The position numbers and the translations under genes were made by a program. A DNA stretch of 64,000 bases from Diphasiastrum complanatum (lineage: Eukaryota > Streptophyta > Lycopodiopsida > Lycopodiales > Lycopodiaceae), in NCBI GenBank assembly GCA_029204225.1, contig CM055113.1:1531973-1595972 (forward strand), given 5' to 3'. This document shows, in pieces, positions 44,118 to 56,340 of the stretch (position 1 is its first letter; the number at the start of each line of letters is the position of its first letter). A model generated the notes under the pieces. The model had not been told where the DNA came from, did no database searches, and saw nothing but the letters and a program-made list of their open reading frames with translations.

Positions 44118-45775
44118 ATGTCACCTTTGGGAGGATATCTTCTAGAAGCAAATGAAAGACTAAACACTTATAATTACTCAATTTGGAAGTTCAGAATGGA
44201 GTCTATATTTATACTCCAGGATGTTATGGATATTGTGCTTGGTGTTGAGGAGGAGCGTCAAGCACAGGCTGAAATTCCTAAGTATAGAAAGAGAGCTAGA
44301 ATGGCTCTACATTCATTAAGATGAATGTATCTAATGAAATTCTAAGAGAGGTAGGATCTTGCACTATAGCCAAAGAAGCTTGGGATGCACTTAAGTCCAT
44401 CTATGAAGCCAAGAATACTTCTAGAATACTCACTCTTAAGAATCAGATTTTCCAAACTTCCCAAAGAAGTGAAGAGATTGCATCAAACTATGTTCTGAGA
44501 GTTAAAGATTTACATAGACAGCTTTCCTGTGTTGGTGTTACTATTTTCCAAGATGAGCTAGTTCAAGTCATTTTAAATGGCTTGAAAGACGACTATGATA
44601 ATCTTGTTCAGTATTTTGCCATTAAGGAGGAGTTGCCTAATCTAGAAACTCTCCAAGGAGTTCTTATTTATGAAGAATCTAGGCAAAGCTATAAACTTTC
44701 ATGGATGAACAGACTCGAACATGGTGGAAGTGACAAAGCCCTCTTTATCAAAGACAAGCATAAAAGAAGGAGTAAGACCCAGTTCTCTCAAGCATCAAAC
44801 AAAGACAAAGCCAAAGATCGAGACAAAAATGGTGAAGAGGATGATACATCTCATCCTTCTACTTCAAAGACCAAGAAGAAGAAAGTGAAGTGTTTTTTCT
44901 GTGGCAAGAAGGGGCACTATGCCTCTAATTGCTTTAAGAAGAAAAACCAACTCAAGCAAGCTAATCTCTCCAAAGAGATTGAAGAAGATTTTGTTACAAG
45001 TGATGGAGAAGGATCACTCATGGTGTCCAGTTTTTCTTCATCACCTTTCAAGAAAGATGGAGCTTGGTATATAGGTAGTGGAGCTTCTTCACATATGTGC
45101 TGTTCAAAGGAGTCATTTGACTCAATTGTACCTTACGAAGGACTTAAGAGATCTATTTGCACTGCTAATGATCATGAATGCTCTATAGAAGGAATTGGCA
45201 ACATTCCATTGAAACTTGCTTCTTCAAAGGTTCTTGCACTTTCTAATGTTCTTCTCATTCCAAAGCTTACAGAGAACTTAATTAGTGTGGAAAAGTTGCT
45301 TGATAATGGTTGTGATGTAAAATTCACCTCCAATACTTGCTTTATCAAGAAAAATGATGAGATCCTAGCTGATGGATCTAGATGTGGTAGAATTTTTAAG
45401 TTGAATTCTTATGAGAATTCAAACCTTTGTGAAGTTGCTTTGTTATCTAAGGAGGTTGTGGCATAGAAGGTTGGGACATCCTAACTTTAAATCTATGTCT
45501 TATATGGTCAAGAAAGTGAAGGCTATTGGTCTTCCAAAATCTCTTTCCAAAGATTTCAAGCCTTGTGAGGCTTGTGCGATTGCAAAATCACACAGAAAGC
45601 CATATCAGAAGTCCTTTATCAAGACTACTCATCCTTTGGAACTTATACACTCGAATGTACATTATTTCCCTTCTAAAAGTATTGGTGGTGCAATATGTTT
45701 TGTCACCTTTATTGATGACTTAACTAGATATACTTGGTTGTATCTACTTTCTTCAAAAGCTATGGTATTTGATCA
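44118..45775 (+). pseudogene. Ty1/copia gag, protease and partial integrase
   Basis: Gag opens at ATG 44118 (MSPLGGYLLEANERLNTYNY). A frameshift near 44315 moves reading to the frame that continues to 45466 with SNEILREVGSCTIAKEAWDA, a basic linker and zinc knuckle CFFCGKKGHYASNC (about 44893-44935). The protease reads WYIGSGASSHMCC (about 45067), where catalytic DSG has become GSG. After another frameshift near 45450 come LWHRRLGHPNFKSM, CEACAIAKSHRKPY and FVTFIDDLTRYTWLYLL. LIHSNV has Asn where the first catalytic Asp is expected. Coding ends at about 45775; RT, RNase H and the 3' LTR are missing. The leader from 43363 to 44117 has no gene. Confidence 0.9.
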
Positions 45776-46754
45776 CTTAGGAGTGGGAATCTAGGCTTGC
45801 TAAGGTTGTCAATTTTAGCTCAGGATCTGATCATGGAATAGGCTAGATTTGTGTGTTGTTCATCTTTGATGCTTTTCCTCTTTTTGATATTTTCTTGGTC
45901 TTGTTTGTTTGTTTTATCTAGGCATCCTTGGCTCTAGATCTTCTCCTCAAGAGGTTGATCTTCTCAAGGGAAGTGAACAGTGAAAGAAATCCTACCTACA
46001 TATCTTAATGATCACTCCATGATTTTCTTAATGAAATGGAGAAGAGAGAGAGATTCACAGATCAAAGCTCCTTTTGACAAGTCAAGACCAAAACCTTTTA
46101 AAACCCTTTATTCATAGACCAACAAGGTAAAACATAGCTGAAAAGTATATATTACTAAAAAAAGCACCATGAAGCAAACATATTTCAAGACATCTAGCTG
46201 GTACCTGCCACCATCCCACCACACAAAACCACACAAGTTAGCACAATGAGGCAGACAGGTGTCAACACTGAATGTCAGTTGTTATCCATGTACAAAATAC
46301 GTTAAGCTCAACTAATCAAGGACAAATGCCATACTGATCAGTTTGCTGGTTTTTGGTCCATATCTTTAACTAATTAACATACGACATTATGCATTTGAAA
46401 TTAAGCCATATAAAATGTGTAGCAAAATGTGAGCATATAAGTAGTTTGGACCGGTACATGAATTTTGGGACAAATCCATGCCAGACCAACATTCATATCT
46501 GTAAACAAATAATGTACAGTGCTCATGACTTCTTGAGCAAATCCATGCTATGCAAGAGTCCGCAAACTAACTTATCATTCTTAAGATTTTACACCATAAT
46601 CATGATTTAGTCAATAGCCAAAAAACTGCTACTTGTAAGTACAAATTACAAAAGCAAGAGTTTGTGATTGTACATTCATGATAAGACCAGGGCAAGTCTA
46701 TGTCGTTTCGATCTTATGAATGTATACGTTCTTTGCACAAGTCCATGTACTTAA
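45776..46754. other. No gene seen
   Basis: The sequence after the truncated integrase shows no retroelement motif and only short ORFs. The last bases, CTTAA (46750-46754), precede the next LTR and may be its target duplication. Confidence 0.4.
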
Positions 46755-47320
46755 TGTGAGAAATTGGCAAAAATCTAGCTTAGTATTTTTTATGATAGAA
46801 GTTTGTAAGTGAATCTCACATGTGTGGAGGATGTTCCCACGTGTGGAGAAAAAAAGTAAATCAAAATGTTTGATATAAGGGTCTCATAGAATCTCATAGT
46901 CAAGCATTTAGGTGTAGGATGTTGATAGGGTCAAATTTGGCATAGATGGCAAATTATCCATTTCCACTTGTAATGCCACTATTGAGCCAAAATAAAGAGT
47001 AGGAGGCCAAAATCGTGCCAATTAGAGTGTAGACAAGTGTACTGCTTTTGTTTGATGAAGTTTAAGAGGTCCATTAGGATTTAGAGGTGGAACCATGAGT
47101 GGTCCAATAGAATTTAGAGGTGCATGGATCAATGGTCCAAGAGGATTAAGAGGTGGCAAAGTGTGGTCCAATCATAGTTAAGCATAGTGGTAGCTCGTGG
47201 ATCTACTAGTATCATTGTACTCCTCATTTGGATCTAATTGATTTTGGAGATTGAGTGGATTTTGAGTGTAAGTGATTTTTTAGATTTCTCTCTCTACCCA
47301 AGAGCTATTGAATATTCCAT
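46755..47320 (+). repeat. 5' LTR, truncated at its 3' end
   Basis: Near-identical to 52942-53530 apart from a short missing piece; it ends at GAGCTATTGAATATTCC, where the 3' LTR goes on for about 240 bp. The missing LTR end, primer site and gag were lost in one deletion. Confidence 0.85.
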
Positions 47321-47329
47321 GGCTCTCTT

Positions 47330-48963
47330 ATGGCATCAACCTTCTCCTCTTCCACCTTCAACAAGGATGACTCATGGTATATTGATAGTGGAGCATCTTC
47401 ACATATGTGTGGCTCCAAGCACTTTTTTTCAGACCATATACTTTGCAAGTAAGCATGAGTGCAATATTGAAGGAGTAGGGATTATTGCCTTGAAGCTTGC
47501 ATCTTCTAAAGATCTCTTTCTCAAAAATGTTCTTTTTGTCCCAAAGCTTACAAAGAACATCTTAAGTGTTGGCCAACTTCTTGATAGTGGCTTTGATGTC
47601 AATTTCAATATTGACAATTGTGTGATCAAGAAGGATGGTGAGATCCTTGCATATGGATCAAGATTTGAAGGCATCTACAAATTGGATCCAAGTGAGAGTG
47701 CAAACTCTCTTGATGTTTCTTATATGTCCAATATTTCAAAGGAGGATGATCACACAAGATACACATATCTTCTCTCTTCAAGTATTATGGTGTATGATTA
47801 TTCCTTATTATTCAAAGCATATGTTGAGAAGCAATTCTCATTGAAGATCAAAGCTTTGAGGAGTATTGGAGCTCTTGAAGGAATAGCACCATATGAAGTT
47901 TTATTCAAGATGAAGCCTAAGGTTGATCACCTTAGTGAACTTGGTAGTGCTTGCTTTGCACATATTCCCTTGGAAACAAGGAGGAAGGATGATCCAAGCT
48001 CATGGATCATGATTGGATACTCATCCATCAAGGAGGCCTTTAGTGTCTTTACACTCTCTATTTCAAAAGTGATTGTGAATAGAGATGTCATATTGCATGA
48101 AGATTCAATCTTGGAAGTGGCCGAGATCAAGGCTTCTCAAGAAGCATCACAAGTTGTATTCAAGTTATGATGGGGCCAAGGTGTGAGGAGGAGTTTCTTC
48201 TTCATATGATTTAAAGAAGATCTTCAAGATGCATGGCCGAGCCTTTATGGCTCACCTTACATGGCAAAGAGGGGCATCTTTCATGTTGTATCTACTACAA
48301 CACATTCATATATGCTTCTCTTCCTTTGCTTGAAATGCTATCTTGCTTCATTGAATTTTTTGGATCTCAAAGTTCAAGAAAAGCTATACTAGTGTTGTAT
48401 GATGCTTATGGTATGGACATGTTTATTGTCATTATTGACTTAGATATGTTTCCAATACTTTTTGAAAGCGATATTGTATTGTCAAAAGTATGCTCTTGGT
48501 TCTAGTAAGAACAAGATTGAGCTTGGTACTCACTTTTTTGAAAATCATGTTTTCACATGTTTTGAGGCAAATTGTAAACTCCTCTTGAGATTAAGTGAAG
48601 CATCCAAAGTGGACACTTACATCCTTGAGAGAGTAACTAGCCTAAAAAATATCAAGATAGTCTTTGATATCAAGATTAGATCCATCATGGATATAGTTCA
48701 TTGTATGTGGACTAGTCAAGCTAGAAAGCATAATCTTGATAATCATCATTGTTTCACATCTTATGATATTGATCTCCATGATCCTTATGAGGCTTGGAAG
48801 CCTCAGATTTCTCTATTTATGGTGCATCCATCATGCAACTGGAACTTTCAAAGCAAAGATCATCATCAAGCATGGAGGAAGACCATGATCATAGTGGCAT
48901 ATTGGTGGAGCACTCTTCAAAGGCATTGGCAAGAGATCTCTACCAAAGAGATCTTATCATGGA
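47330..48963 (+). pseudogene. Copia protease/integrase remnant and unidentified tail
   Basis: Protease: DDSWYIDSGASSHMCGSKHF (about 47370-47427) with DSG intact, a stop, then in another frame CNIEGVGIIALKLASSKDLF and VLFVPKLTKNILSVGQLLDS. An integrase C-terminal part follows: RYTYLLSS, then EGIAPYEVLFKMKPKVDHLS and ELGSACFAHIPLETRRKDDP to a stop at 48170. The integrase catalytic core is deleted between RYTYLLSS and that region. From 48190 to 48963 the ORFs (for example one starting MKAILYCQKYALGSSKNK) do not match RT or RNase H. The nested element interrupts this region after ATGGA at 48963. Confidence 0.75.
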
Positions 48964-49680
48964 TGTGCAAAAAGTAAAAAAAGGACCAAGAGTGGATCCT
49001 AATCTGATCCTCAAGAGGGATTGGTTGTCAGATTACTTGATCTATCAATCTACTTCATATTAAGATCAATCTAGATCAATTCTAGACACAAAATCCTAAC
49101 AAGAACAATCATTAATTGAGGGTAAGTGTACTTTATGGTTTCACACGCATGAAACACTGTCTGAGTATGGATTGATTATGGCCAAATATGGCTCTATATA
49201 TACAATAAGTGGGAGCTAGTTGTACTGATCATCCCTCTGATCCCACATGTGTGAAGGTGCTTTGTCATATGATGATTCATCATGCAAAACTGACACTTGG
49301 ACAAAACCTTCTATTTTGAGCACTTTTGGTCCATTTTCCTTCTATATGGAGATCTACATGGAAATCTTCTAGAAGTCAAAATTTGCCTACTTCAGCTTAT
49401 TCCACACATGTGAGCTGTCCTCTACACATGTGATATGACACCTAACCAAAGGATGTGGCTCATGCAATCAATAGATTGATGCCATGTGTCATATGTCTAG
49501 AAAACTAGTTTTTGGCCTTTTTAGCCACTAGAACTTGAATTAAATCATATGTACAACCTATATGATTATGGTACATGACAAGTACATTATTTTCACACGT
49601 GGTAACAGGCTCCACACATGTGTGTTTATCTATATACAATATTTTTGGCCTCTACCAAGCTTATTTTTGCATTTTTCACA
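48964..49680 (-). repeat. 3' LTR of the nested element (717 bp)
   Basis: On the plus strand it runs from TGTGCAAAAAGTA to GCATTTTTCACA. It lacks about 44 bp found in the other LTR (around 52249-52292), which accounts for its shorter length. CTCCTGCTC at 49681-49689 is the minus-strand purine tract. Confidence 0.9.
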
Positions 49681-49820
49681 CTCCTGCTCAAAAATCTAGC
49701 TTGGTAAATTTAGCTTGATGGAAAACATGATGATCTTGAACTTGACTCCATGGGCTGAATTGGTCTTTGTTGGTTCAAAAGGTGTGAAGATCAGCCAATG
49801 AGCTTGATGTTGATCTGAAA

Positions 49821-50490
49821 TCACCATATCCATGATAGTGCTTCTTTGATGTTGACATCTTTGATGAACTTGAGAGCTTTGCACCATCCTAGCATCTTCA
49901 AAATTGATTCCTTCCAAATTTTATGTAGATGCTTGACTTTGAGGCTTGCTCCTTCTTCATGTGCATGCTCCTCCATTAGAAAATAAAGATTTCTTCTTGA
50001 CTTATTAGGATCACAAAGATCTAACATCATGTTACCATGATCTAGAGAATTAGACTTATCCAAATTGGCAAGACTATGCATGCTATAATAACAAAGTGGT
50101 TGCATCATATCTTCATGCTTGTTTGACATGTGTTGTGATGGACTCTTGAAGACAAATCTTGCAAGTCCTTGTGAGACTCCACGCCTCATTCACCTTTCCA
50201 CAAAGGAAACACCTTTCCTTGGACTTGTCCTTCTTGTATTTGCATTTTGAACTTGAAGCCCCATCCTTCACCTTGGCCCCCTTGCTTTGGTTCTCCTTGG
50301 ATGGACTGGTCTTCTTTTTGTAGCATCTTGAGAAAAAATATCCTCCCTTGCCACAAAGGTTGCACTCAGGATCCTTTCTTTCCTTCAATAGGATGCCACC
50401 TATTGATGCCATGTGAATAAAAACCTGTGATATGATTCTACAAGTGTAATTTGTGACTTTCAAGAGACTAGATTTGAACATCTTCAACAA
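49821..50490 (-). pseudogene. Gag-like ORF with degenerate zinc knuckle
   Basis: A minus-strand ORF (50490-50113) reads CNLCGKGGYFFSRC, a retroviral-type zinc knuckle with Tyr where the His should be, then a Lys/Ser-rich linker and a second partial knuckle, CFLCGKVNEA. An overlapping frame (50189-49821) extends it without a known domain. It is the only protein-like remnant of the nested element's interior. Loss of the zinc-binding His suggests it is not functional. Confidence 0.55.
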
Positions 50491-52028
50491 TCTATCTAGC
50501 TCACAAACCTAAGAATCAATCTTCACAGTAATGACTAGTCACTTGGAAACTTTGCTTTGATCACTAAGACAAAAGCACACAATCTTTGAATCAAATCACT
50601 AAAGAAATCAGATCAATGACTCTTTCTTTTGAAAGTTGAAATGGATATGAAAAAGATTTGAGACTTAGATTTTCCTTTTCACTTGACTAGTTCTCTCAAC
50701 ACTTGAGATTCTTGAACAAAGGATGGATTTTGTTTCAAACACATGAAAATTAAACTTAATCACTTCTTTTGGACTCACTCTTGACCCAAATAATCTCACT
50801 CTTGAGATTTAGAATGAATTTGATTTGATTTCAAAACAACTTATACCACCAATTTTTCACAAAGCTAAAAAATTAGACAACTAGAGATTCACAAAGATCT
50901 CAACCATGCATGAATACTCAAATACGGACTCCTCCTCATTCTAGACATCCAATGGGATCACAAATTGACCCTCACACTCTCACAAAGAAAGTTGAATAGA
51001 ACTAATTTGAGTTTCATACATACTATGTCAATTTTTGCTCAACAAATTGAATTCAATCACTCCTATTGGATTCCACCAATTACTCTACCTTTTAAGACTT
51101 GGAATGAAATTCAAAATCAAAAGTTGTGATTCTTCTCACTAAGATATTGTTCTTCAAAGAGCTAATGCCACTTAGAAAGATTTGATCACTTAGGAGAAGA
51201 CAAATTCTCCAGCAATAACAACTCAAAATGAGCTTCTAGATCTTGCCCTCTACAAAGGAAGGAACTCTTAGAAAATTGGATCTCTCTCTACACATTTGTC
51301 ATAGACACCTTAATGTCTCTTTTCAAACCTAACAATCACTCAAAAAAATTGAGTAGGGTTTAACAATGTGATTTGGATCTCAATCTCTTTTCTAGAACTC
51401 TCAATTGAAGCCAATCTATGTCAAATTCTACAAAAGATTTGCATAGATGCTCTATATGCACTAGAAACTCTCAAAGGTTTCACTTGGAGGACAGATCCAA
51501 AGATGTTTTCTAGCAAATTGATGCTTCTAAACTTGACCCTATCACTCTTGAACAAATCTAGAGTGATAGTACAATGGATTTCAACCTCTCACCTTGCATA
51601 TCACTCCTTAATCTATGATTTTTAGCAAAATCTCTCTCAACTTCAACATGCACTCAAAAAATCAAAGATAATCAATTAATGCACCTAATTCAAGCTTCAA
51701 ATTTAATTTCTTGGCTGATCTAATCCAAGAACTAATTAAGGGATTAGATTCTCTATAGAAAATGCTTGATTTTGCAAAAAATCACTCAAATTGGGTATGT
51801 GAGTCAAATTTTACAAATTTTTGAAATTTATCAGTCAAAATCGGATATGTACGGCCTCACACATGTGAAAAGGGTTCCTATAGCCCACAACAAGATCTGG
51901 ACCAAAAATTTTGAGGATAGCTATCAAATCCAACTCGCTACACAAAATTTGACTAGTTTCCAAAAAATTGCTAATTTTGGCTTTGATTTGAATTAACTCT
52001 ATAAATTTCAACAAAACCTCTTGTACTA
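50491..52028. other. Interior of the nested element, non-coding
   Basis: AT-rich with stop codons in all frames; on the minus strand this is the leader between primer site and gag-like ORF. No repeat or motif recognised. Confidence 0.5.
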
Positions 52029-52041
52029 GGCTCTGATACCA
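52029..52041 (-). other. Primer binding site of the nested element
   Basis: GGCTCTGATACCA on the plus strand, i.e. TGGTATCAGAGCC on the minus strand, directly at the inner end of the LTR that starts at 52042. Confidence 0.92.
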
Positions 52042-52802
52042 TGTGCAAAAAGTACAAAAAGGACCAAGAGTGGATCCTAATCTGATCCTCAAGAGGGATT
52101 GGTTGTCAGATTACTTGATCTATCAATCTACTTCAGATTAAGATCAATCTAGATCAATTCTAGACACAAAATCCTAACAAGAACAATCATTAATTGAAGG
52201 TAAGTGTACTTTATGGTTTAACACGTGTGAAACACTGTCTGAGTACGGACTCCAACCTGAAAATCAAGTACAAACCAAGATTGGTGTCTCACATTGATTA
52301 TGGCCAAATGTGGCTCTATATATACAATAAGTGGGAGCTCGTTGTACTGATCATCCCTCTGATCTTACATGTGTGAAGGTGCTTTGTCATATGATGATTC
52401 ATCATGCAAAACTGACACTTGGACAAAACCTTCTATTTTGAGCACTTTTGGTCCATTTTCCTTCTATATGGAGATCCACTTGGAAATCTTCTAGAAATCA
52501 AAATTCGCCTACTTCAGCTTATTCCACACATGTGAGCTGTCCTCTACACATGTGATATGACACCTAACCAAAGGATGTGGCTCATGCAATCAATAGATTG
52601 ATGCCATGTGTCATATGTCTAGAAAACTAGTTTTTGGCCTTTTTAGCCACTAGAACTTGAATTAAATCATATGTACAACCTATATGATTATGGTACGTGA
52701 CAAGTACATTATTTTCACATGTGGGAATAGGCTCCACACATGTGTGTTTATCTATATACAAGATTTTTGGCCTCTACCAAGCTTATTTTTGCATTTTTCA
52801 CA
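52042..52802 (-). repeat. 5' LTR of the nested element (761 bp)
   Basis: Same ends as 48964-49680 (TGTGC...TTCACA on the plus strand). It has several CACATGTG-type palindromes and a CTATATATA box near 52314-52322. Confidence 0.92.
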
Positions 52803-52941
52803 ATGGATATGGTGAGGGTGCTGCTATAATGGATCCCTTGGCTGATCTTCACTTCTTATGCATACCAAAGGATCCACTCAAAAATATTTACAAACTTCTC
52901 AAGTGATCTAGTACCTTTCCAAGCTATTTTTTGAGGAGGAG

Positions 52942-53767
52942 TGTGAGAAATTGGCAAAAATCTATCTTGGTATTTTTTATGATAGAAGTTTGTAAGTGAA
53001 TCTCACATGTGTGGAGGATGTTCCCACGTGTGGAGAATTGTAAAGTAAATCAAAATGTTTGATATAGGGGTCTCATAGAATTTCATAGTCAAGCATTTAG
53101 GTGTAGGATGTTGATAGGGTCAAATTTGGCATAGATGGCAAATTATCCATTTCCACTTGTAATGCCACTATTGAGCCAAAAAAAAGAGTAGGAGGCCAAA
53201 CTCGTGCCAATTAGAGTGTAGACAAGTGTAATGCTTTTGTTTGATGAAGTTTAAGAGGTCCAATAGGATTTAGAGGTGGAACCATGAGTGATCCAATAGA
53301 ATTTGAGGTTTGCTTGAAAATGGTCCAATAGAATTTAGAGGTGCATGGATCAATGGTCCAATAGGATTAAGAGGTTGCAAAGTGTGGTCCAATCATAGTT
53401 AAGCATAGTGGTAGCTCGTGGATCTACTAGTATCATTGTACTCCTCATTTGGATCTAATTGATTTTGGAGATTGAGTGGATTTTGAGTGTAAGTGATTTT
53501 CTAGCTTTCTCTCTCTACCCGAGAGCTATTGAATATTTTCTCTCTCTACCCGAGGAGAGCAGCTTGTTTTTACTTAGATTACTTTTGGAACACTTCCCAC
53601 ATGTGTGAGTGAGAGTTGGAAGTGATTGAATGCATGTAGTAGTGTGTTTTTGCCATAGGATCTAAGATTGACCTTGAATCTCAATCTAGTCTTGATCTTG
53701 GTGCATCTACACACCTTAGGAGATCACAAGTACATGTTGTGGACAATCAACACGTGTGATATCAACA
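52942..53767 (+). repeat. 3' LTR of the outer copia element (826 bp)
   Basis: Begins TGTGAGAAATTGGC after the purine tract TTGAGGAGGAG and probably ends ATCAACA before CTTAG. It contains CACATGTGTG, CCACGTGTGG and CACGTGTG palindromes. Confidence 0.75.
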
Positions 53768-55019
53768 CTTAGAAGAACTTACACTAGGTACACAAATTCT
53801 TGATAAGAAAATCGTCAAAAAACCGATAAAAGAGACAGTGCTATCATTATCCCTATGGTAAGCACTGATATAGCATTACTTGCCAGAAAAAGAGTAACAT
53901 TTATAACACTATAATTACGAGTCATTCTATTTTTTTTTTTTAACACTTCTTCCAGGAGTAGTAGTAGCTTACTCCGTCACCCTACATTTTAAGCTTTATC
54001 AAAGAAAATTGAAGTATCTGTGTGTTACTAGCCTGAATGATAGATGATATAGATTCTTGTGAGGCGATCACATTTGCATTTGCTTGCAGTTGAGAATTTT
54101 GACCTTTCGTATCCATTTCTATGCATAGTCATTGCATAGTTATACGTATAAGAGAAGTCCCATTAATGTGGTGTGTCATCCAAATGGAGTTACCGTTTCT
54201 TAACGAAGCATAGTATGGAGCAGAGATGTTACGAGTGCTATACTTACCTTATCCTTGCTATCTATTGGAGTTTGAACAGTATGCCTAAAACCTTTTGTGT
54301 TACTTATGTTGTAACATTGTATGAAACAGAGATAGAGGTGAGTATTGTCAACATATCAGCTTCTGTAAAGAGCTCTTTAATGATCAGAGATATAGACACA
54401 TCATATGGCATTTGATTTAGATCATTTCTACCAATAACCTTTTGTATTCCATCACTAAAATGCAGCTATGGTGCTTCCATAGTGATATTATATACAAAAC
54501 TCAGAAGATTAGGTGGCTATCTCGTTGATATTGTAGCAAGCTACTGTTACTATCATGATTAGTAGTGATTATCAACTCTTATCAACACTTTTTGCCCACA
54601 TTTCTCAGCGTTGGCAGCGCTGCCATTCTTCTCCAAAGTCACGATGGAGTGTAGGTCACAGAGATGAAGATCCTTACAACAATTTCATGTTGTGTGCAGC
54701 GCCAGTTTATGCGTGCATTGATGTCAATATGCCACAAACTCATTCATACCAATCTGACTAGCAAAGGCTCCTACAAATTGGAGTGTTCAAAGCAAGTATT
54801 CAAAGCAAGTATTGATGCTAAAGTGGGCGCATTTTCCTCATGCATGCATTTGTGGCTCATGATGTCATATCAACGATGCAATAAAATGCTATTGAACCTA
54901 TTTTTACTTCTGATATCAGTGTATTCATAGCAGAAGTAGACAAGTATGAAGGCGACTTACCAGTGTTATCTGGAGGTAGCTTTCCAGTTGCTAAAACGTG
55001 GGCACCAACACTGCAACCC
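53768..55019. other. No gene seen
   Basis: AT-rich with a T-run at about 53931-53941; ORFs are short and unlike known families. Confidence 0.45.
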
Positions 55020-55439
55020 TTGGGATATAGAGGTCCAATCATCATGAGAGGTGGAATCCATGATGTCCAATGACATTCAAGCATTCCTCATGCTAGATCT
55101 CGAGCTACTCCTATATGGAAGTGCTCTCTTATTGTACATACAAGTTTTTGTGAAGAAATCTATGTGATACACATTGTTTTTTCTCATATTCTCTCTACTT
55201 GAGGGCTCACTCACTTTCTCTCTCTAAAAGCATGTTGGAAACTTAGTTTTTTCATGTACTTTGATTGCTTTGAGTGCCCATTGAATGTGGATTCATTATG
55301 CATGAAATTGTGCTTTTGCCTTAGAATCAATCTAGGATTGTAGGATGCAATTTGTGTGATAGATTTATGTGCAATCACAACTATCTTAGAAGATCATTGT
55401 GGGTGTTGGGCAGGACTTCACACATGTGAAACCTTCACA
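55020..55439 (+). repeat. LTR-like fragment, related copia family
   Basis: Resembles the second half of the LTR at 52942-53767 in order and wording (GGTCCAAT, CTCGAGCTACT, CTCTCTCT tract, AATCAATCTAGGATTG, CACACATGTGAA near the end) and ends ACCTTCACA. No primer site follows. Confidence 0.45.
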
Positions 55440-55985
55440 CGAGAACTCCAAAAAAGTCTTCAAACAACAACATGGAGCCATCAAGGCTCACTAATATGGA
55501 TAAAGTAAGGTGACTGTTAAAACATTCCTCATGCACTTATAAGCTCAATTGATATTTTCTCAAGTGTACAAAAGCCTTGAAATTCAAAGCTTGGCATGGT
55601 GCATAGCTTTGAGAGTGCTACATTGAAGTAAGCATCAAGAAAGTGTAGTATGCTAGAGCTCAGCCATCTTACCTTATTATTGGTTATTGAAGTAGCTTAA
55701 GCTCCACTTTTCTTGCTAGACTTTATTGACTTCATCATGCTACTTCATTCGTCAGAAGTTTTCACATGGATCTATGCATATATGAAAACACATCTATGGA
55801 ATGTCTTGTAAGAGATCCTTTAAGAGATGGTAAAAGATCCTTCATGGACATCATTCTCTATAGAAATCCCATAGCTCCTTGTTTGTAGCTGGAGTTATTC
55901 TAAACTTTTTCATTAATCAATCTAAGATCAGCTCTTAGAATTGTAGATAAATGTATTATAGCCTTAACAAGCTAAATTTAAGGAG
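55440..55985. other. No gene seen, ends in a purine tract
   Basis: Between an LTR-like end and an LTR-like start; AAATTTAAGGAG at 55974-55985 looks like a polypurine tract. It may be the interior of a very short non-autonomous element, but the flanking LTR pieces do not clearly match each other. Confidence 0.35.
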
Positions 55986-56340
55986 TGTTTGAAATTGTCA
56001 AAATAGGCAAAACTATGTAAATTTGTACATAGGTGGGTCCCACACATGTGTGATCATGTTCACATGTGTGAGAATAGGCCTAGGTAGGTTAGATCACAAT
56101 CATAGAGTTTAGTTTGTTAATTGGTCCTAATTCCTAAAATCTAGGACCAAACCCCTCAAATCATGGAGGTAGATGAGTAACCTAACCATCAAATTGGCAT
56201 AACTCTAGGGTGAAGTAAGATTGAAACAAGCTAGATTTTCACCTAACATCCAAGGAGAAGAGCCTCATCGTACTTTGAATCTATCATTCTATATGCAAGA
56301 TAGAGATTTGAAAGCAAATTGGCAATCTCGAGTTTTTCCC
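55986..56340 (+). repeat. LTR-like start, right border unknown
   Basis: Begins TGTTTGAAATTGTC after the purine tract, like TGTTGAAATTG at 226. It contains CACACATGTGTG and CACATGTGTG (56041-56073). Confidence 0.4.

Larger units (their letters stand above)
48964..52802 (-). mobile_element. Complete nested non-autonomous LTR element (3839 bp)
   Basis: LTRs at 48964-49680 and 52042-52802, primer site at 52029-52041, all in minus-strand orientation, flanked by a perfect 5-bp duplication ATGGA (48959-48963 and 52803-52807). The 2.36-kb interior has only a short gag-like ORF and no protease, integrase or RT, so it must have moved with enzymes from an autonomous relative. It lies inside the plus-strand copia element 46755-53767. 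Confidence 0.92.
46755..53767 (+). mobile_element. Copia-type element carrying a nested element
   Basis: A truncated 5' LTR (46755 to about 47320) and a longer 3' LTR (52942-53767, TGTGAGAAATTGGC...TATCAACA) frame internal sequence that holds the complete nested element 48964-52802. The flanks CTTAA and CTTAG differ by one base and may be the target duplication. A purine tract TTGAGGAGGAG precedes the 3' LTR. Without the nested insertion the element is only about 3.2 kb, so most of pol has been lost. Confidence 0.7.
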
